Translations under genes and position numbers: made by a program
Assembly: GCA_030148365.1 (NCBI GenBank)
Contig: JASBTO010000008.1
Coordinates: 1 to 6,267, forward strand
Length of the DNA: 6,267 nucleotides
Direction of reading: 5' to 3'
Source: Kangiellaceae bacterium
Lineage (GTDB): Bacteria > Pseudomonadota > Gammaproteobacteria > Enterobacterales > Kangiellaceae
The notes under the pieces: generated by a model
Databases searched by the model: none
The model's input: only the letters and a program-made list of their open reading frames with translations
Told to the model about the DNA's origin: nothing
Shown: positions 1 through 5,603 of the stretch, piece by piece
Numbering within the stretch: the first letter of the stretch is position 1
Layout: each line of letters opens with the position of its first letter

Positions 1-1007
1 GTCTCGCCATGAGTCTCACCTCCAGAGTAGCCCTGAAGAAAAAGATCATTATCCTGGGAGCCGGCGCCAAAGCGACCGAAATACAGAAGCTACGCCGAAA
101 GACTGACTGGCAGGAATATGCCTTGCTCGGATTTCTGCCTATCGGCGGCGAGCCGGTGGAGGTCGAAGAGGCCCGCTTGCTGGCGACCGACAAGGGTATC
201 GTTGACTGGGTGAAGGAGTTGGGCGCGAACGAAGTGGTGGTCGGTAATGAAGGCGATCTGGAAGCCGCCAACATCAAGGAGCTGGTGGAGTGCAAGATGG
301 CCGGTGTCCGGGTGACGGCGCTCGGTGAATTCTACGAACGGCTGACGGGCAAGGTGTCGGTCGATATTATTGCCGGACACCGGATGATTTTCCTGGACGG
401 CTTCCACCGGAGCCCGGTGCGACGTACGACCAAGCGTATGTTCGATATCGTCACCAGTAGCGGTTTGTTGCTGCTCGCCATTCCGTTCATGTTGGTGACC
501 GCCTTTCTCATCAAACGGGAGTCAGGCTGGCGCAGTTCTGTGATTTACTCGCAGTGCAGAGTGGGCAAGAATGACCTGCCATTCACGATTTACAAGTTTC
601 GCAGCATGGTGGAGAACGCAGAGGCCAACGGCGCCCAATGGGCGTCCCCGGAAGATGCCCGGATCACCCGCATTGGTCACTTCATCCGCAAGACCCGAAT
701 CGACGAGCTGCCCCAATTATGGAATGTGCTGCGCGGCGATATGAGTTTTGTCGGACCCCGTCCGGAGCGACCGGAATTTGTCGCCGATCTGAATCGGGAG
801 ATCCCTTTTTATGACATGCGACACCGGGTCAAACCGGGCATTACCGGCTGGGCACAGGTGCGATATCCCTATGGCGACAATTACGAAGCCGCACGGCAAA
901 AGTTGCAGTTCGATCTCTATTACATTAAAAATTACAGTACCTTTCTGGATTTCAATATCCTGCTGCAAACCGCGCAGGTCATTCTCTTCCAGAAAGGGGC
1001 GCGATAA
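1..1007 (+). CDS. Polyprenyl-phosphate sugar-1-phosphate transferase, EPS initiating enzyme (5' end cut by window)
   Basis: This enzyme transfers a sugar phosphate from a UDP-sugar to undecaprenyl phosphate at the inner membrane, the first step of exopolysaccharide repeat-unit synthesis. Numbering is from the ATG at position 9. Residues about 10-110 look like the nucleotide-binding-like domain of this family (IIILGAGAKATEI at 13-25). Residues 149-168 form a hydrophobic membrane segment. Residues 138-332 are the bacterial sugar transferase domain, with KFRSM (196-200), RIDELPQLWNVLRGDMSFVG (230-249), GPRPERP (249-255) and PGITGWAQV (276-284). The frame stays open through the codons before position 9, and relatives in the XrtA/PEP-CTERM group have about 440-460 residues with several N-terminal membrane helices. 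The ATG at 9 is therefore probably internal and the true start lies outside the window. The next gene, an XrtA-type ATPase 36 nt downstream, supports an exosortase-linked EPS locus. The sugar specificity cannot be read from the sequence. Confidence 0.93.
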   Translation, partial: LAMSLTSRVALKKKIIILGAGAKATEIQKLRRKTDWQEYALLGFLPIGGEPVEVEEARLLATDKGIVDWVKELGANEVVVGNEGDLEAANIKELVECKMAGVRVTALGEFYERLTGKVSVDIIAGHRMIFLDGFHRSPVRRTTKRMFDIVTSSGLLLLAIPFMLVTAFLIKRESGWRSSVIYSQCRVGKNDLPFTIYKFRSMVENAEANGAQWASPEDARITRIGHFIRKTRIDELPQLWNVLRGDMSFVGPRPERPEFVADLNREIPFYDMRHRVKPGITGWAQVRYPYGDNYEAARQKLQFDLYYIKNYSTFLDFNILLQTAQVILFQKGAR

Positions 1008-1043
1008 TCGCAGGGAAACGCAGAAACACAGGATGCACCGCTA

Positions 1044-2111
1044 ATGTATGAATCGTATTTCAAACTCAAGGGCAAACCCTTCCAGCTCATGCCCGACCCC
1101 TATTTCTTTTTTGCCAGCAGCGGCCATAACCGCGCCCTGGCCTACGTGCGTTACGGGCTATCGCAGGGAGAGGGGTTCATCGTCCTGAGTGGTGAAATCG
1201 GCGCCGGCAAAAGCACACTGGTGAGAACCCTGTTTGCCAGTCTGGAAAACAAGAAGGATATTGTCGCAGCCGAATTGATGAATACCCAGCTCGACTCCAC
1301 CGATATCCTCAAAATGACCGCAGCCGCATTCGGGCTAGCCTACCAGAACAGTGACAAGACGGTCCTGCTGAAAAACCTTCAGACATTTTTTGTTTCCCGC
1401 CAGCGGGAGGGCAAGCGCTGTCTGCTGGTGATCGATGAAGCCCAGAATCTGCCTCTGGAGTCCATCGAAGAGCTGCGCATGCTCGCTGATCTGCAGAGTA
1501 ACGGCAAGAACCTGCTGCAAATTATTCTCCTGGGCCAACCGGAATTTACCCAGCGCCTGCAAACGCCGCGGCTGGAGCAGATGCGTCAACGCATAACGGC
1601 ATCCTATCACCTGACTCACATGAATCAGGAGGAGACTCGCGCCTATATCGAACATCGGCTCAAGAAAGTCGGCTGGAAGGATGATCCCAAATTTACGGGT
1701 AAGGCTTTTGACCAGATATACGAGATTACCGATGGTATTCCCCGCCGCATCAACAGTCTCTGTGATCGGCTGATGCTCTTTGCCTTTTTGGAAGAGAAGC
1801 ACAGCATTGATGAAAAAGTCGTCAAGAATGTAGCCGAAGAACTGCGTAATGAAGGCCTCAATGGCTATGCCAGCGGCGTGCCGGCCACCGATCAGGGGAA
1901 GGACGGAAAGACTGCCAAAGCCAACGGTAATGCGTCGGCGCCGGCTACTGCCACGGGCAGGGCAGCCGAACCGGTTGCATCAGGCGCGCTTGAGCAGCGT
2001 ATGGCCCATCTGGAGCAAGAGTTTGCCGAAATGAAAAAGCGATTTGCCAAAGAGCACGACTATATGCGCAAGGTAGTGGCGCTCAGCCTGGATTTCGGTA
2101 AAGACGACTAG
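1044..2111 (+). CDS. XrtA/PEP-CTERM system-associated ATPase (ExeA/GspA-like AAA protein)
   Basis: This is a 355-residue AAA ATPase of the type found in exosortase-A exopolysaccharide clusters and related to ExeA/GspA. The opening MYESYFKLKGKPFQLMPDP is typical. Walker A is GEIGAGKST (50-58), Walker B is LLVIDEAQ (127-134), a sensor-1-like strand is ILLGQPE (161-167), and a sensor-2-like GIPRRIN lies at 231-237. The ATPase core ends near residue 270. A low-complexity Ala/Gly/Thr-rich linker (about 275-314) follows, then a predicted coiled coil (about 315-345, ALEQRMAHLEQEFAEM). No signal peptide or membrane span is visible, so it is probably cytoplasmic or peripheral to the membrane. Its precise role in EPS assembly or export is not established. 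A weak AGGA lies 10 nt before the ATG. It sits 36 nt after the sugar transferase and is probably co-transcribed with it. ExeA-like proteins from transposons are less likely because of the family N-terminus and the neighbour. Confidence 0.93.
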   Translation: MYESYFKLKGKPFQLMPDPYFFFASSGHNRALAYVRYGLSQGEGFIVLSGEIGAGKSTLVRTLFASLENKKDIVAAELMNTQLDSTDILKMTAAAFGLAYQNSDKTVLLKNLQTFFVSRQREGKRCLLVIDEAQNLPLESIEELRMLADLQSNGKNLLQIILLGQPEFTQRLQTPRLEQMRQRITASYHLTHMNQEETRAYIEHRLKKVGWKDDPKFTGKAFDQIYEITDGIPRRINSLCDRLMLFAFLEEKHSIDEKVVKNVAEELRNEGLNGYASGVPATDQGKDGKTAKANGNASAPATATGRAAEPVASGALEQRMAHLEQEFAEMKKRFAKEHDYMRKVVALSLDFGKDD

Positions 2112-2148
2112 GGTTCGGTAATCGGTTCCCGCAGGCGGCGCTTGTGGT

Positions 2149-3153
2149 TCAGGCCGGATCTGCGACCCGGTTTTTTTCAGCCAGATGCTTTTCCCAGTCC
2201 AGGGCGGTCTTGATGATTTTTCCGAGATCGTCAAACTGCGGGCGCCAGTCCAGTAACTCCGCAGCTTTCTCATTGTTCGCCAGAATCATGGCCAGATCTC
2301 CGGGACGGCGGGGCAGGATGTCGACCAGCAATTTGCAGTCAGCAACGGCTTCCGCCGTTTCGATAACCTGCCTGACACTGTAGCCGTGATTGTAACCGAG
2401 ATTGACCAGCAGACTTTCCTGTTCTCTTTCCAGATAGCCCAGCGTAGCTATATGGGCGCTCGCGAGATCTTCCACGTGAATATAGTCCCGCACACCGGTG
2501 CCATCGGGAGTGGGGTAGTCATCACCGAAAATTGCGACCCGCTCGCGCTTGCCGGTCACGGCTTCGCAGACCACTTTGATCAGGTGGGTAGCGCGGGGCG
2601 TGCTTTGTCCGATCCGAACCTGGGGATCGGCGCCGGCTACATTGAAGTACCGCAAAATGCCGTAATTGAGGCTGGTTGCCGCGGCGGCATCTTCCAGCAT
2701 CCACTCGCTGATCAGTTTGCTGCGGCCATAGGGGCTGATGGGATTGACAGGACTATCCTCGGTCACGCTTTTGGTTTCCGGCTCGCCATAGACCGCAGCG
2801 GTGGACGAGAAAATGAAATTTTTGACTCCGGCGGCAGTGGCGCATTTCAGCAGGGACAGGGTCGCACCGACATTGTTGTCATAGTAGCGAACCGGGTCGG
2901 CAACGGATTCCGGCACCACGGTATGGGCAGCGAAGTGCATGATGCTGTCGATGCGGTGCTCGTCGAGCAAACGCTCCACCAGGTGCTGGTCATTGCAATC
3001 GCCGACGACAAGTTCACCGGACAGTACCGCCTCGGCGAAGCCGGTGCTGAGGTTGTCCAGAACCCAGACCTGATGGCCGGCTTCCCCGAGTTGCCGCACT
3101 ACATGACTGCCGATGTAACCGGCGCCACCGGTAACCAGAATCCTGTTGCTCAT
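2149..3153 (-). CDS. galE: UDP-glucose 4-epimerase GalE
   Basis: This NAD-dependent enzyme interconverts UDP-glucose and UDP-galactose in the cytoplasm, for galactose use (Leloir pathway) and for supply of sugars to surface polysaccharides. The 334-residue length matches the family. The Rossmann motif GGAGYIGSH is at residues 9-17. The catalytic region is SSTAAVYG (116-123), where Thr118 replaces the usual Ser, followed by the YxxxK pair Tyr142/Lys146 (YGRSK). Further family motifs are DYIHVEDL (223-230) and RRPGD (282-286). The position matching E. coli Tyr299, a residue that limits N-acetylated substrates, appears to be Ile290. Activity on UDP-GlcNAc/UDP-GalNAc is therefore possible but is only inferred. 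The gene converges on the EPS genes with 37 nt between stop codons, consistent with a role in that pathway. No clear Shine-Dalgarno sequence precedes the ATG. The gltA terminator just upstream suggests galE has its own promoter. Confidence 0.96.
   Translation of the reverse strand: MSNRILVTGGAGYIGSHVVRQLGEAGHQVWVLDNLSTGFAEAVLSGELVVGDCNDQHLVERLLDEHRIDSIMHFAAHTVVPESVADPVRYYDNNVGATLSLLKCATAAGVKNFIFSSTAAVYGEPETKSVTEDSPVNPISPYGRSKLISEWMLEDAAAATSLNYGILRYFNVAGADPQVRIGQSTPRATHLIKVVCEAVTGKRERVAIFGDDYPTPDGTGVRDYIHVEDLASAHIATLGYLEREQESLLVNLGYNHGYSVRQVIETAEAVADCKLLVDILPRRPGDLAMILANNEKAAELLDWRPQFDDLGKIIKTALDWEKHLAEKNRVADPA
2151..2177 (+). terminator. Possible intrinsic terminator after the EPS genes, overlapping the galE 3' end
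   Basis: On the + strand, AGGCCGG (2151-2157) can pair with CCGGTTT (2167-2173) through a CCGG/CCGG core plus G-T and A-T pairs, with a 9-nt loop. The T run spans 2171-2177, so four T's remain after the stem. It lies 40 nt after the ATPase stop codon, where a terminator is expected between convergent genes, but inside the last codons of galE. The stem is short and partly wobble, so this is a modest call. Confidence 0.4.
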
Positions 3154-3182
3154 ATATTTTTCGCTGTTGCTGTTTTGACCTC

Positions 3183-3188
3183 ACTATA
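3183..3188 (-). promoter_or_regulatory. Possible -10 box for galE
   Basis: Read on the minus strand, TATAGT (5 of 6 to TATAAT) lies 29 nt before the galE ATG and just past the T run of the gltA terminator. A -35 at 17-nt spacing would fall on TGGCTC inside the terminator stem and matches poorly. The call rests on the -10 alone and on the need for transcription to restart after the terminator. Read-through from gltA is the alternative. Confidence 0.3.
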
Positions 3189-3196
3189 CCCGCAAT

Positions 3197-3221
3197 AAAA
3201 AAAGGGAGCCAGCAGGCTCCC
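3197..3221 (-). terminator. Intrinsic terminator of gltA
   Basis: On the minus strand a perfect 7-bp G+C-rich stem, GGGAGCC (3221-3215) with GGCTCCC (3210-3204), closes a 4-nt loop and is followed directly by seven T's (3203-3197). Two further A-T pairs can extend the stem. It begins 32 nt past the gltA stop codon and separates gltA from galE. This is a classic Rho-independent terminator. Confidence 0.93.
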
Positions 3222-3253
3222 TTCGGTTATCGCAAGTCGCGCACGGGTGCGGA

Positions 3254-4543
3254 TCAGCGGTCGTCAAAATCCACATAATCCCGCTGTGCGGAACCGGTGT
3301 AGAGTTGACGGGGGCGACCAATCCTGCGGCTCGGCTCGGCGATCATTTCACTCCACTGCGCCACCCAGCCGACGGTGCGGGCGAGGGCGAAGATCACGGT
3401 GAACATATTGGTCGGGATACCGATCGCATCAAGAATGACGCCGGAATAGAAGTCGACATTCGGATAAAGCTTCTTCTCGATGAAGTAGGGATCTTCGAGA
3501 GCAATTTTCTCGAGCTCCAGAGCCACCTTGAAGATGGGATCATCGTGTTTGCCGAGCAGGTCGAGAACTTCGTGAGCGCTCTCCCGCATGACCTTGGCGC
3601 GCGGGTCGAAGTTCTTGTAGACCCGGTGGCCGAAGCCCATCAGGCGGAAGGGATCATCCTTGTCCTTGGCGCGGGCAATGTACTCCGGAATATTCTTGAC
3701 GTCACCAATTTCGCGCAGCATGTTGAGCGCGGCTTCGTTGGCGCCGCCATGAGCCGGTCCCCACAAGCAGGCGATGCCCGCAGCGATACAGGCAAAGGGA
3801 TTGGCGCCGGAAGAGCCCGCCAGGCGAACCGTCGAAGTTGAGGCATTCTGCTCATGATCGGCGTGGAGGATGAAAATCCGGTCCATCGCCTTGACCAGCA
3901 CCGGATCCGGTCTGGACTCCTCGCTGGGCATGGAATACATCATGTTCAGGAAGTTTTCCGCCAGTGACATGTCGTTTTGCGGATACACGAACGGGTGTCC
4001 CTGGGAATAGCGGTAGCACATGGCGGCAATGGTCGGTACCTTGGAGATCAGGCGGGTGGCGCTGATTTCCCGGTGGTCCGGATCGTCGATATCCAGCGAA
4101 TCATGATAAAAGGCGGAAAGGGCACCGACGACGCCGATCATGATGGCCATCGGATGGGCATCGCGCCGGAAGCCGTTGAAGAAAGTCATCAGTTGCTGAT
4201 GCACCATGGTGTGGTTGTTCAGTTTGCTGACGAAGGCCTGGTACTCGTCCTTGTCCGGTAACTCGCCATTGAGCAGCAAATAGGCGACTTCCTCGAAAGA
4301 TGACTTTTCCGCCAGCTGTTCGATAGGGTAGCCCCGGTACAGGAGGATGCCCTTGCCGCCGTCGATAAAGGTGATTTTCGATTCGCAGGCTGCGGTGGAG
4401 ACAAAGCCCGGATCATAGGTGAAGGCACCTTGTTTGCCGAGGTGACGGATATCCAGAACATCCTGGCCCAGGGTAGGTTTGTAGACGGGGAGCTCGACAA
4501 CTTCATTGGTATGGAGTGTAAGCTTGGCGGTTTCAGCCGTCAT
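3254..4543 (-). CDS. gltA: Citrate synthase GltA, type II (hexameric class)
   Basis: This enzyme condenses acetyl-CoA with oxaloacetate to give citrate and CoA, the entry step of the TCA cycle in the cytoplasm. The 429-residue length matches the Gram-negative type II enzyme. The catalytic residues are His265 in GPAHGGANEA, His306 in GFGHRVYKNFDPRA, and Asp364 in VDFYSG, corresponding to E. coli His264, His305 and Asp362. The substrate-site segment HADHEQNASTSTVR is at 227-240. The place of E. coli Cys206, near the NADH regulatory site, is held by Ser207 (MPSEES), so NADH control may differ; this is an inference. The start is supported by a strong GAGGAG (4558-4553) nine nt before the ATG. The gene is transcribed away from sdhC and ends at its own terminator, so it is probably monocistronic. 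Confidence 0.98.
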   Translation of the reverse strand: MTAETAKLTLHTNEVVELPVYKPTLGQDVLDIRHLGKQGAFTYDPGFVSTAACESKITFIDGGKGILLYRGYPIEQLAEKSSFEEVAYLLLNGELPDKDEYQAFVSKLNNHTMVHQQLMTFFNGFRRDAHPMAIMIGVVGALSAFYHDSLDIDDPDHREISATRLISKVPTIAAMCYRYSQGHPFVYPQNDMSLAENFLNMMYSMPSEESRPDPVLVKAMDRIFILHADHEQNASTSTVRLAGSSGANPFACIAAGIACLWGPAHGGANEAALNMLREIGDVKNIPEYIARAKDKDDPFRLMGFGHRVYKNFDPRAKVMRESAHEVLDLLGKHDDPIFKVALELEKIALEDPYFIEKKLYPNVDFYSGVILDAIGIPTNMFTVIFALARTVGWVAQWSEMIAEPSRRIGRPRQLYTGSAQRDYVDFDDR

Positions 4544-4552
4544 AAAAAGAGA

Positions 4553-4558
4553 CTCCTC
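4553..4558 (-). promoter_or_regulatory. Ribosome binding site of gltA
   Basis: On the minus strand GAGGAG is followed by nine nt and then the ATG at 4543. It is a near-ideal Shine-Dalgarno sequence and settles the gltA start. Confidence 0.85.
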
Positions 4559-4643
4559 GAGGTACTTTGGTTTCTGTGGAAAGCTTGCGCGGGAAGCGGG
4601 GGACAGACGTCAAATCGGGGCTGCCGGCACAAATCAAACGGCC

Positions 4644-4672
4644 ATTTTACACGGTTTGGGCAGCTTTCTGAA
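4644..4672 (-). promoter_or_regulatory. Sigma-70-like promoter of gltA
   Basis: On the minus strand a -35 TTCAGA (4672-4667, 4 of 6 to consensus) and a -10 TAAAAT (4649-4644, 5 of 6) are separated by exactly 17 nt. Transcription would start near 4637, giving a leader of about 94 nt. The leader contains the Shine-Dalgarno sequence and a small palindrome GCCGGC (4623-4628), with nothing else recognisable. Confidence 0.65.
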
Positions 4673-4682
4673 TAAGCAATTC

Positions 4683-4697
4683 AATCATTTAATTGAT
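4683..4697 (-). promoter_or_regulatory. Dyad resembling an ArcA site between the gltA and sdh promoters
   Basis: On the + strand AATCA (4683-4687) and TGATT (4694-4698) form an inverted repeat with a 6-nt spacer, and TCAAT/ATTGA (4681-4685, 4692-4696) forms a second, overlapping one. Read on the minus strand, ATCAATTAAATGATT agrees with the remembered ArcA consensus GTTAATTAAATGTTA at 11 of 15 positions. The centre, about 4690, would lie near -43 for sdhC and -53 for gltA, so one regulator could act on both genes. In E. coli ArcA controls both operons. Whether this organism has ArcA is unknown, and A+T-rich chance similarity is possible. Confidence 0.4.
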
Positions 4698-4726
4698 TTG
4701 TAATCCGTAACCTCGACTTATATAAT
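4698..4726 (+). promoter_or_regulatory. Sigma-70-like promoter of the sdh operon
   Basis: A -35 TTGTAA (4698-4703, 4 of 6) and a perfect -10 TATAAT (4721-4726) are spaced by exactly 17 nt. The start would be near 4733, leaving a leader of about 152 nt before the sdhC GTG. This is the best promoter match in the window. The A+T-rich dyad abuts its -35. Confidence 0.78.
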
Positions 4727-4732
4727 TCCGGT

Positions 4733-4884
4733 TCTTCAAATTCCAAGCTATGCAAGAAGTGCGCCCTGAACACAGGGAGCCTGGGGCGGCCACACGGTCC
4801 TGGGGTGATCTCCCCTTCCGGGCTGGATGCAGCGCAACAGGGTTCCGCAACTGTGGCACGGACACCCGAAAAGACCCAATAACC
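4733..4884 (+). promoter_or_regulatory. Long G+C-rich structured 5' leader of sdhC (candidate cis-acting RNA)
   Basis: The predicted untranslated leader contains several possible stems: CCCTG/CAGGG (4764-4768 with 4773-4777, 4-nt loop), GGGG/CCCC (4802-4805 with 4812-4815, 6-nt loop), and a long-range closing stem GCCACA/TGTGGC (4789-4794 with 4852-4857). TCCG/CGGA (4844-4847 with 4859-4862) competes with the long-range stem. CCTGGGG occurs twice (4780-4786, 4799-4805), and CGCAAC also twice (4833-4838, 4846-4851 with one shift). It matches no riboswitch class I can recall. Possible roles are a translational switch, a small-RNA target (E. coli sdhC is a target of RyhB and Spot 42), or simply a stable leader. 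Confidence 0.4.
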
Positions 4885-5259
4885 GTGGCTAAACAACGAC
4901 CGAAGAATCTCGATCTGTTTTCGATAAAATTTCCTGTCACCTCCATTTCCTCGATCCTGCACCGCATTTCCGGTGTGATCCTGTTTCTGGTGATCCCCAT
5001 ACTGCTCTATATGCTGTCCTTGTCGCTCGACTCGACGGAAAGTTTCAACCAGCTGCGTGAGTGCATGACCGGCCCCGTCGCAAAGTTTGTGTTGTGGGGC
5101 ATCGTCGCCAGCCTGCTGTTCCATCTGGTCGCGGGAATCCGTCACCTGCTGATGGATGCGGGTTTGGGTGAGTCTCTGTCCGGTGGCCGCACCGGCGCAT
5201 ATCTGGTGCTGATCCTCGGCGCCATTCTGGCAATTCTAGCGGGGTTCTGGATATGGTAA
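4885..5259 (+). CDS. sdhC: Succinate dehydrogenase cytochrome b556 subunit SdhC
   Basis: This is the larger membrane anchor of complex II. With SdhD it binds heme b and ubiquinone and fixes SdhAB to the inner membrane. The start is taken as GTG at 4885, giving 124 residues that begin MAKQRPKNLDL and align with the E. coli segment KKQRPVNLDL. An ATG in the same frame at 4750 would add 45 residues unlike SdhC. Ser23 and Arg27 in SSILHRIS match the E. coli quinone-site Ser27 and Arg31. His80 in FHLVAGIRH matches the heme ligand His84. Three membrane helices are visible, at about 22-47, 64-89 and 102-123. No good Shine-Dalgarno sequence precedes the GTG (only GAAAAG about 10 nt upstream), suggesting modest or regulated initiation. 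It leads the sdh operon, and its stop overlaps sdhD by 7 nt. Confidence 0.96.
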   Translation: MAKQRPKNLDLFSIKFPVTSISSILHRISGVILFLVIPILLYMLSLSLDSTESFNQLRECMTGPVAKFVLWGIVASLLFHLVAGIRHLLMDAGLGESLSGGRTGAYLVLILGAILAILAGFWIW

Positions 5260-5600
5260 CCACTGTCACCAGCCTGGGCCGGTCCGGCCTGCATGACTGG
5301 ATTATTCAACGGGTGTCCGCGGTGGTTCTGGCCGCTTACGTCGTCTATTTACTGGTATTTTGTCTGATGACGCCGGAGCTCACCGCCATCGAGTGGCGCG
5401 AGCTCTTCGCCGGCACCTGGTTCAAGATTTTTTCCATGATGGCCTTGTTGTCACTGGTCCTGCACGCCTGGGTGGGGATCTGGACCGTGGCCACCGATTA
5501 TATCAAGCCTCTCGCCATTCGCATGGTGTTCCAGATCCTTGTGATTCTTGCCAACCTCGCTTTCCTGATTTGGGGCGCTCAGATTTTGTGGAGTGTGTAA
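5253..5600 (+). CDS. sdhD: Succinate dehydrogenase hydrophobic membrane anchor SdhD
   Basis: This is the second membrane anchor of complex II, completing the heme b and ubiquinone sites with SdhC. It has 115 residues, the same as E. coli SdhD, with conserved LGR.GLHDWI near the N-terminus (8-17). The key residues carry E. coli numbers: His71 in LHAWVGIW (heme ligand) and Asp82-Tyr83 in TDYIKPLA (Tyr83 contacts the quinone). Three hydrophobic helices lie at about 20-39, 57-80 and 89-113. The ATG is embedded in the end of sdhC as ATGGTAA, so translation is probably coupled. sdhA starts 3 nt after its stop. Confidence 0.97.
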   Translation: MVTTVTSLGRSGLHDWIIQRVSAVVLAAYVVYLLVFCLMTPELTAIEWRELFAGTWFKIFSMMALLSLVLHAWVGIWTVATDYIKPLAIRMVFQILVILANLAFLIWGAQILWSV

Positions 5601-5603
5601 CTG

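Noticed and set aside
2112..2130. Apparent dyad GGTTCGGTAATCGGTTCC after the ATPase stop
   Set aside because: It is an imperfect direct repeat rather than an inverted repeat and forms no stable hairpin.
2386..3198. A 270-codon open frame on the + strand
   Set aside because: It lies antisense to galE, shows no recognisable domain, and is a shadow of the biased codon use of galE.
3305..3841. A 178-codon open frame on the + strand
   Set aside because: It is antisense to the conserved core of gltA and has no recognisable family features.
4694..4707. FNR/ANR-type site starting TTGAT near the sdh -35
   Set aside because: The right half reads AATCC instead of ATCAA, so only one half-site is present.
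4750..4884. An in-frame ATG at 4750 extending SdhC by 45 residues
   Set aside because: The added residues (MQEVRPEHREPG...) resemble no SdhC N-terminus, and the conserved KQRP-NLDL start begins at GTG 4885. The DNA there is better explained as structured leader.
4733..4884. Cobalamin-type riboswitch, suggested by CCGCAACTGTGG at 4845-4856
   Set aside because: The short string resembles part of the B12 box, but the other conserved elements of the class are not found in the right order, and a sdh operon is not a usual target.
4681..5145. A 154-codon open frame on the minus strand over the sdh leader and sdhC
   Set aside because: It covers the sdh promoter, the leader and conserved sdhC codons, and its product shows no domain.
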